Origin: Caproicibacterium amylolyticum
Lineage (GTDB): Bacteria; Bacillota; Clostridia; Oscillospirales; Acutalibacteraceae
NCBI RefSeq assembly: GCF_014467055.1
Contig: NZ_CP060696.1
Location: 620,001 to 684,000, forward strand
Reading direction: 5' to 3'
DNA length: 64,000 nucleotides
Shown here: one piece after another, positions 1 through 7,745 of the stretch
Position numbering within the stretch: the first letter of the stretch is position 1
Layout: each line of letters opens with the position of its first letter
Notes under the pieces: model-generated
What the model was told of the DNA's origin: nothing
The model's input: only the letters and a program-made list of their open reading frames with translations
The model's database searches: none
Made by a program: the position numbers and the translations under genes

Positions 1-843
1 AATATTGCCGGGAACGCATTCTTCATCTTCGGTGTGCACAGCGGTGTGGAGGGTGTTACGATTTCTTCTACCATCTCCCGTACAGCAGGCGCGGTGATTA
101 TGCTGATGCTGATACGACGGCAGGAAAATGCCGTTTATGCTTCTTATTCGTGGCAGGCGCTGAAACCAAACGGCGCCATGATAAAGCGAATCCTGCGCAT
201 CGGTATCCCCAGTGCTTTGGAAAACAGCATGTTCCAGTTAGGGCGCACGATGGTGGTCAGCATCATTTCTGTTTTCGGTACGGTGCAGGTTGCGGCAAAT
301 GCCGTGGCTAACAATCTGGATGGAGTTGGCTGCATTCCGGGACAAGCTATTTCGCTGGCGATGATTACTGTAATCGGCCGCTGCGTGGGTGCTGGAGATA
401 TGCAGCAGGTGCGGTACTACACCAAACGGCTGACCGGCATTGCCTACGCCAGTATGGCGGTGGTGTGCGGCAGCGTGCTGATTTTTCTGCAGTACATATT
501 TAAGCTGTATAACCTTGGACCGGACACCTTGGACCTTGCGACCAAACTGGTGTTTATTCATGATGGATTTGCCATGCTGCTGTGGCCGATGTCCTTTGTT
601 CTGCCGAATGCTCTGCGTGCGGCAAACGACGTTCGCTTCCCAATGATCTGGTCAATCTTTTCCATGTGCGTGTTCCGCGTTTTGTTCAGCTATATTCTGG
701 GGCAGTGGTTTGGCATGGGTGCCGTCGGCGTGTGGATTGCCATGATTATTGACTGGGCGTTCCGCGCGGCGGTGTTTATGATTCGCTTTTTTTCCGGAAG
801 ATGGGAAAATTTTGCGAAGCAGCATGCGGTGCGTACGCAGTAG
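1..843 (+). CDS. MATE family efflux transporter (5' end outside window)
   Basis: This is the C-terminal part of a multidrug and toxin extrusion (MATE) type membrane transporter, which exports cations or drugs by Na+ or H+ antiport. The reading frame is open from base 1 (residues NIAGNAFFIFG precede the first possible internal start), so the true start lies upstream of the window. The visible 280 residues hold several hydrophobic helices and the second MATE half beginning near KRILRIGIPSALENSMFQLGR, a typical cytoplasmic-loop-plus-helix-7 motif. The protein ends with a basic tail. The substrate cannot be read from the sequence. It is followed by a gene-free stretch with an inverted repeat and then the gal operon, so it is unlikely to belong to that operon. 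Confidence 0.9.
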   Translation, partial: NIAGNAFFIFGVHSGVEGVTISSTISRTAGAVIMLMLIRRQENAVYASYSWQALKPNGAMIKRILRIGIPSALENSMFQLGRTMVVSIISVFGTVQVAANAVANNLDGVGCIPGQAISLAMITVIGRCVGAGDMQQVRYYTKRLTGIAYASMAVVCGSVLIFLQYIFKLYNLGPDTLDLATKLVFIHDGFAMLLWPMSFVLPNALRAANDVRFPMIWSIFSMCVFRVLFSYILGQWFGMGAVGVWIAMIIDWAFRAAVFMIRFFSGRWENFAKQHAVRTQ

Positions 844-969
844 CAGTGTGATAATTGCTTTCCACCGTTCGTGTGCCACTAAGGGGTATTTTCAGAAAGT
901 GACGGAAAGTGATTTTTGATATTTATAAGCATTACTTTTGTGTTTTGGCAAATTAAATAAATTCCCTGC

Positions 970-1007
970 TGCGCGCCTGTGCAAAGTTCCAAAAGCACAG
1001 GCGCGCA
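970..1007. terminator. Inverted repeat after MATE gene
   Basis: A perfect GC-rich inverted repeat has arms GCGCGCCTGTGC (971-982) and GCACAGGCGCGC (995-1006), with a flanking T-A pair. It lies between the MATE gene and the gal promoter. There is no clear T-run on either side, so it may be a weak terminator or a transcript-end stabiliser. Confidence 0.5.
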
Positions 1008-1039
1008 ACATTTATCCATAAATTTGAAACATTCCGTGC

Positions 1040-1086
1040 TTGCAGGAATCACCAAAGCGGACTAATATAAAAACGTAAACAGTTTA
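1040..1086 (+). promoter_or_regulatory. gal operon promoter with operator-like palindrome
   Basis: TTGCAG (1040-1045), 17 bases, then TAATAT (1063-1068) form a SigA-type promoter. The start point (~1075) falls on TAAACAGTTTA (1076-1086), a perfect 11-bp palindrome resembling the half-sites of LacI/GalR-family operators. The operator assignment is inference. Confidence 0.6.
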
Positions 1087-1146
1087 AAAAAATTGATTAA
1101 AAACTCTGAATTTGTCATAAAAAGTTGAAACGAGGAGATGTATGAA

Positions 1147-2445
1147 ATGAAACTTGCGCAGGCAAAGGAAGCCTTTTTGATGGGTACAATGAATGAGAAG
1201 ATAAAACATATTTATGCCTGTGGGGATGAGGACTGCGAAACAACCATACAGCGCTATGCGGATGCGGTTAATTGCTTTGCTTCCCTTTATGGTGAAAACC
1301 GTGAGGTTTCCGTGTTCAGCGCGCCGGGGCGCACAGAAATCGGCGGCAACCATACAGACCATCAGCGCGGTCATGTGCTGGCGGCAGCAGTAAATCTGGA
1401 TGTCATTGCAGTTGTTTCCCGCAATGAGGACTACAAAATCCGCATCAAGTCGCAGGGGTACCCGGAGGATGAAATTGACCTAACAAATCTTGCTGTGCAG
1501 GAAAACGAAAAGAACGGAAGCAAAGGGCTGATTCGCGGAATTGCAAACCGTTTTATCGAAATGGGCTATCCGGTTTCCGGTTTTGACGCGTATACCACCT
1601 CGCAGGTGCTCAGCGGCAGCGGCCTTTCCAGCAGCGCAGCGTTTGAGGTGCTGGTCGGTACGATTATCAATGCGCTGTTCTGCTCCGGTAAGGAAAGCGC
1701 TATGAAAATCGCGCAGGTGGGGAAGTATGCCGAGAACGTTTACTTCGGCAAGCCCAGTGGCCTGATGGATCAGGCGGCAAGCAGCGTTGGAGGCTTTGTG
1801 GCAATCGACTTTGCGGACAAGGACAAGCCCAAGGCCCAGCAAGTGGACTTTGACCTGAACTCTTGCGGTTACGCGCTTTGTATTATCGACACCCACGCAA
1901 GCCACGCCGACCTGACGCCGGACTACGCGGCGATTCCGGAAGAAATGAAGAAAGTTGCTGCTCACTTTGGCAAGGAAGTTCTCAGTGAGGTGCCGGAAAC
2001 ACAGTTTTACGGACATATCCCGGAGCTTCGCAAAGAAATTGGCGACCGTCCGGTTCTGCGCGCGATGCATTTTTATAGCGATGATAAACGCGCGAAGGAT
2101 GAAGCACTTGCGCTGCGCATGAAAGACTTTGAAAAATTCAAGCAATTAGTGCGTGCATCCGGTGAATCTTCTTTTATGTATCTGCAGAATATTTACAGTG
2201 CAGAGCATTGGAATGAGCAGGCAGTTTCCGTAACACTCGGTCTGATTGCACACTTTGCGGCCGGTCTGCCGGAAAAAGATGCAATGGCATGGCGTGTGCA
2301 CGGCGGCGGTTTCGCCGGAACAGTGCAGGCATTTGTTCCGCAGAAATATGCGGCGGACTTTGTGCAGACTATGAACAGCTGGCTTGGGGAAGGTTCCTGC
2401 CACCTGCTGCGGGTGCGTCCGGTGGGCGGCACGCAGATGCTGTAA
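1147..2445 (+). CDS. galK: Galactokinase
   Basis: Phosphorylates alpha-D-galactose to galactose-1-phosphate with ATP, the first committed Leloir step, in the cytoplasm. The galactokinase signature GRTEIGGNHTDHQRG lies at residues 61-75 and the GHMP-kinase ATP loop GSGLSSSAA at about 157-165. GLMDQAASS carries the catalytic Asp, and the C-terminal GHMP motif GGGFAGT is present. I chose ATG 1147 over ATG 1138 because the GAGGAG Shine-Dalgarno directly abuts 1138 but is about 9 bases from 1147. The resulting 432 residues are somewhat longer than E. coli GalK (about 380), owing to an N-terminal extension of about 50 residues that is usual in clostridial forms. It is the first gene of galK-galT-galE. 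Confidence 0.96.
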   Translation: MKLAQAKEAFLMGTMNEKIKHIYACGDEDCETTIQRYADAVNCFASLYGENREVSVFSAPGRTEIGGNHTDHQRGHVLAAAVNLDVIAVVSRNEDYKIRIKSQGYPEDEIDLTNLAVQENEKNGSKGLIRGIANRFIEMGYPVSGFDAYTTSQVLSGSGLSSSAAFEVLVGTIINALFCSGKESAMKIAQVGKYAENVYFGKPSGLMDQAASSVGGFVAIDFADKDKPKAQQVDFDLNSCGYALCIIDTHASHADLTPDYAAIPEEMKKVAAHFGKEVLSEVPETQFYGHIPELRKEIGDRPVLRAMHFYSDDKRAKDEALALRMKDFEKFKQLVRASGESSFMYLQNIYSAEHWNEQAVSVTLGLIAHFAAGLPEKDAMAWRVHGGGFAGTVQAFVPQKYAADFVQTMNSWLGEGSCHLLRVRPVGGTQML

Positions 2446-2448
2446 AGC

Positions 2449-2620
2449 GCGCGTACAGTAAAAAAGTTTCGCCCGCCTCGCGTGCCCTCGAAGCCCGCGA
2501 GCGCTTCTGAGGATACTAAGGGCTTATGGTCAAGGGAAAGGTCGTGGCGCTGCGCGCGTCACACTGCGGTCGCTTCCTGAGAAAGCGACGGAAAGTAACT
2601 TCTTTAACATAATTTTCAAG
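2449..2620 (+). repeat. Dispersed intergenic repeat, copy R1
   Basis: This gene-free stretch between galK and galT begins with GTACAGTAAAAAAGTTTCGC and ends with the hairpin GTCGCTT-CCTGAG-AAAGCGAC followed by GGAAAGTAACTTCT. The start module recurs at 58.4 kb, and the ~120-bp distal part recurs inverted at 46.5 kb. It interrupts the gal operon without an obvious terminator. Confidence 0.75.
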
Positions 2621-2649
2621 TTTGATAAGATAAATGGAGGTTAATTACA

Positions 2650-3633
2650 TTGGCTGAATTAAGATGGAACCCGTTTTTACAGGACTGGCACATGATTGCA
2701 AGCAACCGGCAGAACCGCCCGCAGATGCCCAAGGATTACTGTCCGTTCTGCCCAAGTTTCGGTAATGTGCCAGACTACGAAGTAATGGAGTATGACAACG
2801 ATTTTCCGGCGCTCACGCAGGACCCGCCTGCTCCCGATGATGTGGCAACGGATTTCTTTAAAACGGCACCGAATTACGGCAAATGTGAAGTCATTCTGTA
2901 TTCCCCCGGACACACCACTACGCTGCCCGAGCTTTCTGACAGCCATATGCGCAAGCTGGTTGACCTCTGGTGCGAGCGTTTCAGCAAGATGGCGGCAGAT
3001 GAGAAAATCAAGTACGTTTTCCCGTTTGAAAACCGCGGGGATGTTGTTGGCGTAACCATGCCGCACCCGCATGGTCAAATGTACGGCTACTCCTTTATTC
3101 CAAAGCGGATTCAGGTGGAGTCCCACAGTGCAAAGGAATACTATCAGAAAAACGGTTCCTGCCTTTTTTGCGACACCCTGAAAAATGAACTGAAAGAGCA
3201 GAAGCGCATTATTTTCAGCAATGAACATTTCACAGTGTATCTGCCGTTTTATTCCGATTATCCATATGGTGTCTATATTATGGCAAACCGCCATGTTTCC
3301 TACATTACAGACCTGACCGGCGCAGAAAGGGACAGCCTAGGCATTACAATTCGCGACACAGCCGGTATGCTGGACGCACTGTTTGACTACCGCTTTCCGT
3401 ACATGATGTGTATGTACAGCGCACCGGTGAACAGCGGCGATTACAGCAAAGATTTTCATTATCATATTAAATTCTTCCCGCCGATGCGCAGCGCGGAAAA
3501 GCAGAAATTCAACGCTTCCAGCGAAACCGGCGCGTGGGCAAACTGCAACCCGACCTGCCCGGAAAATACCAGTGAAGAACTCCGCGCGGCATACAAAAAG
3601 TACCTTGCCAACCGCCCCGCGCAGGACAAGTAA
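2650..3633 (+). CDS. galT: Galactose-1-phosphate uridylyltransferase
   Basis: Transfers UMP from UDP-glucose to galactose-1-phosphate, giving UDP-galactose and glucose-1-phosphate. The HIT-fold active-site motif HPHGQ is at residues 139-143, with the nucleophilic second His. CPFC at 31-34 and a second Cys pair (CLFC) near 170 are likely zinc ligands. At 327 residues it is the normal size for the HPHGQ-type (class I) GalT. The start is TTG 2650, placed about 9 bases after a GGAGG Shine-Dalgarno. It lies about 200 bp after galK, the gap being filled by a dispersed repeat, and about 95 bp before galE. Confidence 0.96.
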   Translation: MAELRWNPFLQDWHMIASNRQNRPQMPKDYCPFCPSFGNVPDYEVMEYDNDFPALTQDPPAPDDVATDFFKTAPNYGKCEVILYSPGHTTTLPELSDSHMRKLVDLWCERFSKMAADEKIKYVFPFENRGDVVGVTMPHPHGQMYGYSFIPKRIQVESHSAKEYYQKNGSCLFCDTLKNELKEQKRIIFSNEHFTVYLPFYSDYPYGVYIMANRHVSYITDLTGAERDSLGITIRDTAGMLDALFDYRFPYMMCMYSAPVNSGDYSKDFHYHIKFFPPMRSAEKQKFNASSETGAWANCNPTCPENTSEELRAAYKKYLANRPAQDK

Positions 3634-3727
3634 AACTTGACGGTCCCAAAACTTCGGTGTATGATGTCCACAGACAAAATGAACCAAAGCTGAATGCCGG
3701 CAATTCCGGCAGAAAGGAAGTACAACA

Positions 3728-4738
3728 ATGAAAACGATTCTGGTAACCGGCGGCGCCGGCTTCATTGGCAGCCACACCTGTGTGGAACTGCTTAATCATA
3801 ATTACAATATCGTTGTAATGGACAATTTTGTCAATTCCAGCATGGGCGCAGTGGAAGCAATCCGCACCATCACAAAAAAAGATTTTCCGTTTTATGAATG
3901 TGATATGCTGGACGAAGCGGCATTTGAAAAAATCTTTGCGGAAAATAAGATTGACGCGGTCATTCACTTCGCAGGCTTAAAAGCAGTCGGCGAAAGTGTG
4001 CATAAACCGTTGGAATACTACCACAACAACCTGACCGGTACGCTCAATTTGCTGAAGCTGATGCGTAAGTACGGTGTACATCAAATTGTGTTCAGCTCCT
4101 CCGCGACGGTGTATGGCAGCAAAAACCCGGTTCCATTCTGTGAGGATATGCCGATTGGCGGCACAACCAATCCCTACGGTACGACGAAAGTCATGATTGA
4201 GCAGATTCTGCAGGATACCTGCGTGGCTGACAAGGACTTAAGAGTCGCGCTGCTGCGTTATTTCAACCCAATCGGTGCGCATCCCTCCGGCTTGATTGGC
4301 GAAAATCCAAACGGCATTCCGAACAACCTGATGCCATATGTTGCCCGCGTTGCGGCAGGCATTCTGCCGTGTCTTTCCGTTTATGGCGATGATTACAATA
4401 CACCGGACGGAACCGGCGTGCGTGACTACATCCATGTGTGCGACCTTGCCAGCGGCCACATCAGCGCGCTGGAAAAGCTGGACACCGTAAACGGCTGCGT
4501 TATTTACAACCTTGGCACCGGCTGCGGCAGCAGTGTGTTGGATGTGGTACATGCGTTTGAAAAGGCTTCCGGCAAAAAGGTGAACTACAAGATTGTTGCC
4601 CGCCGTGACGGTGATATTGCAACCTGCTACGCGGATGTTTCTAAGGCGAAAAAAGAATTGCATTGGGAAGCAAAATACAATTTGGATGACATGTGCCGTG
4701 ACTCCTGGAATTTCATTCAGCATACCAAACAGAACTAG
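3728..4738 (+). CDS. galE: UDP-glucose 4-epimerase
   Basis: Interconverts UDP-galactose and UDP-glucose with bound NAD and so closes the Leloir cycle. It also supplies UDP-galactose for surface polysaccharides. The extended short-chain dehydrogenase fold shows the NAD loop TGGAGFIG at residues 7-14, the SSSATVYG strand with catalytic Ser/Thr, and the YxxxK pair in NPYGTTK. RYFNPIGAHPSG and the GTGVRDYIHVCDLA segment are GalE hallmarks. Its 336 residues match the family. ATG 3728 follows AAAGGAAG at normal spacing. No clear terminator follows; the next promoter starts at 4777. Confidence 0.97.
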   Translation: MKTILVTGGAGFIGSHTCVELLNHNYNIVVMDNFVNSSMGAVEAIRTITKKDFPFYECDMLDEAAFEKIFAENKIDAVIHFAGLKAVGESVHKPLEYYHNNLTGTLNLLKLMRKYGVHQIVFSSSATVYGSKNPVPFCEDMPIGGTTNPYGTTKVMIEQILQDTCVADKDLRVALLRYFNPIGAHPSGLIGENPNGIPNNLMPYVARVAAGILPCLSVYGDDYNTPDGTGVRDYIHVCDLASGHISALEKLDTVNGCVIYNLGTGCGSSVLDVVHAFEKASGKKVNYKIVARRDGDIATCYADVSKAKKELHWEAKYNLDDMCRDSWNFIQHTKQN

Positions 4739-4776
4739 TTGGTGAATCCTACAAAAAACATAATTAAAAATTGGAA

Positions 4777-4805
4777 TTGAAATTTGCCGGATTATCCGTT
4801 ATAAT
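4777..4805 (+). promoter_or_regulatory. Strong SigA-type promoter
   Basis: TTGAAA (4777-4782), exactly 17 bases, then consensus TATAAT (4800-4805). Transcription should start near 4812 and run into the structured stretch that follows. Confidence 0.75.
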
Positions 4806-4811
4806 AGGTAC

Positions 4812-4965
4812 TTGTAACAGGGAAGTATGTATTCCCTTCCCTGCTGCACATACGTCAACAAAAGCAGATTGATGCCCAGCTCGGGCCGTCTGCGTTCCAC
4901 ATACCTGCTATGAGAGGGATCTTTTGTTGAGATTAGGGGCTGCCAAAAGGCGGCTCCTTTTTCTT
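4812..4965 (+). ncRNA. Candidate structured RNA or riboswitch-like leader
   Basis: About 150 nt run from a consensus promoter to an intrinsic terminator, with no convincing coding sequence. Structure seen: a 5' hairpin CAGGGAAG/CTTCCCTG (4818-4825 with 4836-4843); a long-range perfect 9-bp stem CAACAAAAG/CTTTTGTTG (4856-4864 with 4921-4929) enclosing an inner GCCC-AGCTC-GGGC hairpin; and the terminator GGGGCTGCC-AAAA-GGCGGCTCC plus T-rich tail (4936-4967). It could be an independent small RNA (length and GCTCGG-CCGTC apical motif faintly recall 6S RNA) or a transcription attenuator for the cupin gene, whose Shine-Dalgarno begins 20 nt later. I do not recognise a known riboswitch class. Confidence 0.5.
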
Positions 4966-4967
4966 TT
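4936..4967 (+). terminator. Intrinsic terminator before cupin gene
   Basis: GGGGCTGCC (4936-4944), AAAA loop, GGCGGCTCC (4949-4957), then TTTTTCTTTTT. It ends the structured RNA above and may act as an attenuator. Confidence 0.75.
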
Positions 4968-4995
4968 TATCAAAAACTTAAAAGGAGAAATTAAA

Positions 4996-5334
4996 TTGAA
5001 TGATTTTCCTGGTTTTATGAAAAGGCAAAGAAATATCGTTCCGGAAAATCAGCAAAATACGTTTGATATAAAAGGCTGTTATTATACTGCTGAAGATGGA
5101 AGTCAGATGGCTTTTTGGACTTGCTTTCAAGACAGAGTATCAAAAGAACATAAGCATGATTATGACGAATACATGATTTGTGTATCGGGACGATATACAG
5201 TAACAATAGATGGAAAAAAGTTCATATTACACGCTGGGGATGAACTGTTTATTCCAAAAGGAACTTTGCAGGGAGGAGAATGCAAAGCGGGAACCAGAAC
5301 GATTCATGCATTTGGTGGCAGAAGAATACAGTAA
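4996..5334 (+). CDS. Small cupin-domain protein
   Basis: A 112-residue single-domain cupin. The first cupin motif is visible around KEHKHDYDEYMICVSG (paired His and a Glu as metal ligands) and the second around LHAGDELFIPKGTLQGGE. Small cupins of this type bind a metal or small ligand, but the substrate is not evident. The start is TTG 4996, 8 bases after AAAAGGAGAAA; an upstream TTG at 4924 lies inside the structured leader and lacks a Shine-Dalgarno. Base composition is more AT-rich than the gal genes, which may indicate separate acquisition. It converges on the purine nucleoside phosphorylase gene over a shared terminator. Confidence 0.75.
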   Translation: MNDFPGFMKRQRNIVPENQQNTFDIKGCYYTAEDGSQMAFWTCFQDRVSKEHKHDYDEYMICVSGRYTVTIDGKKFILHAGDELFIPKGTLQGGECKAGTRTIHAFGGRRIQ

Positions 5335-5371
5335 AAAAATGAAGCAGCGGAATTTTCGCTGCTTCATTTTT
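5335..5371. terminator. Bidirectional terminator
   Basis: GAAGCAGCG (5341-5349), loop GAATTTT, CGCTGCTTC (5357-5365), flanked by A-run and T-run. It serves both the cupin gene and the convergent nucleoside phosphorylase gene. Confidence 0.85.
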
Positions 5372-5376
5372 GATAC

Positions 5377-6189
5377 TTACATCTTTTCAAGAATGGCGCT
5401 GATTAAATGCTGCAGGTCATGCCCGCGGGCATCAGCTGTGCGGATTACTTCCTCACCGCTTAGCGGCTGGTCAACCACACCGGCACCCATGTTGGTGATG
5501 AGCGAGAAGCCCAGTACTTGCAGACCGCAGTGCGCGGCGGCGATTGCTTCCGGTACGGTGGACATACCAACGGCGTCTGCACCCAATGTGCGGAACATGC
5601 GGATTTCCGCCGGTGTTTCGTAGCTGGGGCCGGTTGTGGAAAGATAGACGCCCTGCTGCAGAGTCAGGCCGCATTCTTTTGCAGTACGCAGTGCCAGTTC
5701 GCGCAGTGCCGGCGTGTAAACATAGGTCATATCGGGAAAACGCGGGCCAATCTGTTCCTCATTTTGACCAATCAGCGGGTTTGTGCCGAGATAGTTAATG
5801 TGGTCGGTCAGCAGCATCAGGTCGCCGGCTTTGTAGCTGGTGTTGACGCCGCCGGCAGCGTTGGTTAGAATAACCGTTTCAGCACCAAGTGCTTTCATTA
5901 CGCGAATGGGGAACACAATGTCCTCCATGCGGTGTCCTTCATAGTAATGCAGGCGTCCCTGCATGCAGACTACCGGAACAGCACCGATTTTGCCGAGCAG
6001 CAGTTTTCCGGCATGTCCCGGTGCAGTAGACGGTGCAAAACCCGGGATTTCTTTGTAGGGGATAACACAGGGGTCCTGCACGCTTTCCGCCAGCCCGCCA
6101 AGGCCGGAACCGAGGACGATGCCGACCTTTGGAATCAGAGGTGTTTTTTCACGAATTGCCGCAACAGCAGCATTGATTTTTTCCAGCAT
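5377..6189 (-). CDS. Purine-nucleoside phosphorylase
   Basis: Cleaves inosine, guanosine or their deoxy forms with phosphate to free base plus (deoxy)ribose-1-phosphate in purine salvage. The trimeric PNP family features are clear: the phosphate loop GSGLGG at residues 27-32, GRLHYYEGH, ILTNAAGGVN, GPSYETPAEIR and SLITNMGAG with the purine-binding Asn region. The 270 residues match the punA/deoD-like low-molecular-weight type. The start is the ATG at 6189, 8 bases from AGGAGG; an upstream in-frame ATG (6237) has no Shine-Dalgarno. It is monocistronic and ends at a terminator shared with the cupin gene. Confidence 0.94.
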   Translation of the reverse strand: MLEKINAAVAAIREKTPLIPKVGIVLGSGLGGLAESVQDPCVIPYKEIPGFAPSTAPGHAGKLLLGKIGAVPVVCMQGRLHYYEGHRMEDIVFPIRVMKALGAETVILTNAAGGVNTSYKAGDLMLLTDHINYLGTNPLIGQNEEQIGPRFPDMTYVYTPALRELALRTAKECGLTLQQGVYLSTTGPSYETPAEIRMFRTLGADAVGMSTVPEAIAAAHCGLQVLGFSLITNMGAGVVDQPLSGEEVIRTADARGHDLQHLISAILEKM

Positions 6190-6797
6190 AAAGATGCCTC
6201 CTAAAATTTTAAACAATGGTGAATTTTGGGGCTGCATGTGTAATTGTCAGCACTAGTATATACGATTGGCCGATGGTTCGCAAGCAATAATCATGTTCTA
6301 AAATTGTGCATAGAAGTGTTACAAATCATTCACAAGTCATTCAATCATATGTCACAACCAAACAGTATACTTTACCTTGTTCCAAAGGGGTACAAGCCGA
6401 GCCGCGGATCTGCCGACCGCGGTGTGCTCCTAAGAACTTTCAGTTTGTTTTCATAAAGATTTCTCCTCTCTCTTAACAGTAAAGGCGCGGTTTCTTCGGA
6501 AGCCGCGCCTTTACTGCGTTTACGGCACTTTTCAGGCTTTTTCAGAAGCCGAATTTTCGCCGTTTACTAATGAATATGTGTGTTTCATACAAAAACGACT
6601 ATTTTCAAGGGTGGAAAAAAGAAAATTAAAAAGTGTGATTTCTGACAGTGGATTTCATACTACCTGCCTGTCATTATCAGCCTCTGTGAAGAATAGCTTT
6701 TTGTTTTCATCATCCACTTTTAATACGACTATTATGAAACGTATGGCAATGATTCCCAGCGCTTATCAAATAAGCTTTAGGAAATGCAAATCAAAAA
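6190..6797. other. Gene-free stretch with a strong isolated hairpin
   Basis: About 600 bases without a supportable gene. It holds a CCGCGG-flanked inverted motif around 6400-6421 and the 40-nt hairpin at 6477-6516. On the minus strand, GAGAGGAGAAATCTTT precedes ATG AAA ACA AAC TGA (a four-codon reading frame near 6440-6454). The remainder is AT-rich with no family resemblance I can name. Confidence 0.5.
6477..6516. repeat. 18-bp near-perfect hairpin with UUCG tetraloop
   Basis: CAGTAAAGGCGCGGTTTC (6477-6494), TTCG, GAAGCCGCGCCTTTACTG (6499-6516): 18 pairs with a single G-T wobble and the extra-stable C(UUCG)G loop when read on the plus strand. Neither side has a T-run and no gene ends close by. 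Confidence 0.8.
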
Positions 6798-6821
6798 TTC
6801 CCGGCCGATTAAGGTCGGGAA
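6798..6821 (-). terminator. Terminator of the secreted repeat protein gene
   Basis: On the minus strand, TTCCCGACC-TTAATC-GGCCGGGAA is followed by TTTTTGATTT (one mismatch in the stem). It sits directly after the stop at 6829. A nearly identical hairpin occurs at 7819-7842. Confidence 0.8.
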
Positions 6822-6828
6822 AAAGTAA

Positions 6829-7683
6829 TTATTCAAATTTTGTCATGGTGGCGTACTCAATGATAAGGTACTGACCATTACTCACTTTAACATCGCGGTT
6901 TCCAGTGAAATAATCATCATAAGCGGTGCTGCCAGGCGAACCGCCATCCGAATTTTTAAGTTCAATATATGCTTCGGAAAACTTGTCACTGCTGGCAGCC
7001 TGTACGCGATAAGTTCCTGCTGGAATGTCAAAGCCAACCTTGAACATGGTTTCGCTGTATTTTCCGTTGTTAGACAGAAACTTTCCGGCATCTTTCGCGG
7101 GAATCATGGTTGTGTGCTGGAGAATCAGATACTGTCCATTTTTTACCGTTACGTATCTTCTACCATTGAACAGGTCATATGTTTCAAGGTTATCCAGGAA
7201 ATCGGCAGGACTGGTGCGGATTTCATAGTAACCGCTGTTGCCTTTGTTTGGAGTAAGTACATACTGACCGGCCTTAATACTGCTTCCGGCTTTATACATT
7301 CCCGCAACGTAAGGGATTGCAATGTCAGAATGCCGAACAGCGGCCTGACCGGGGAGCGTTGTGTAGACGCCGGCTGCTTCACCATCCTTTCCGATTGCGT
7401 GGACTATAAAATAATATACGTCATTTCCGCCTTCGGTCTTGTGAATCGTGCGCTCTGTCTGCAGCACTTTGCTGTTGCCGGTGGCAATCTTGGGATTGGA
7501 ATGTGTACCGTGCACAGTCATTTTGTAAGCATATGTTTTCCCATGGTCCAGTGTAAAATTGACGGTTGTGTCGCACTCAACCCAAGGCTGTGATACGTCC
7601 ACAGCGGCAAAAGCAACGGGACAGGATGAAATGAACACCGCTGCTGACAGAGCTGCTGAAACTAAGAACTTTAATCTTTTCAA
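6829..7683 (-). CDS. Secreted protein with two internal repeats
   Basis: A 284-residue exported protein of unknown function. A signal peptide (residues 1-26, basic MKRLK then hydrophobic, cleavage near AFA-AVD) is followed by a domain of about 90 residues. That domain (GKTYAYKMTVHGT ... GGNDVYYFIVHAIG) is also found at the C-terminus of the protein encoded at 22.7 kb. After it come two repeats of about 70 residues, each starting (Y/F)K(A/V)G-x-x-I-(K/P)-AG-x-Y and ending NGQYLI(L/I)-x-(H/Y)-(T/A)TM. This repeat type is common in uncharacterised Firmicute surface proteins. The start is TTG 7683, 11 bases from AGGAGG. No wall-sorting motif or C-terminal membrane segment is present, so it is probably released. 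Confidence 0.8.
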   Translation of the reverse strand: MKRLKFLVSAALSAAVFISSCPVAFAAVDVSQPWVECDTTVNFTLDHGKTYAYKMTVHGTHSNPKIATGNSKVLQTERTIHKTEGGNDVYYFIVHAIGKDGEAAGVYTTLPGQAAVRHSDIAIPYVAGMYKAGSSIKAGQYVLTPNKGNSGYYEIRTSPADFLDNLETYDLFNGRRYVTVKNGQYLILQHTTMIPAKDAGKFLSNNGKYSETMFKVGFDIPAGTYRVQAASSDKFSEAYIELKNSDGGSPGSTAYDDYFTGNRDVKVSNGQYLIIEYATMTKFE

Positions 7684-7716
7684 AAAACGAATACCTCCTA
7701 AATAAGATATACTTTT

Positions 7717-7745
7717 ACTATATTGTTATATCCATATATTGTCAA
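7717..7745 (-). promoter_or_regulatory. Promoter of the secreted repeat protein gene
   Basis: On the minus strand, TTGACA (7740-7745), 17 bases, TATAGT (7717-7722): a near-consensus SigA promoter giving a leader of about 27 nt. Confidence 0.75.

Noticed and set aside
4924..4995. Longer N-terminus for the cupin gene from TTG 4924
   Set aside because: It would be coded by the terminator hairpin and lacks a ribosome site; TTG 4996 has AAAAGGAG at proper distance.
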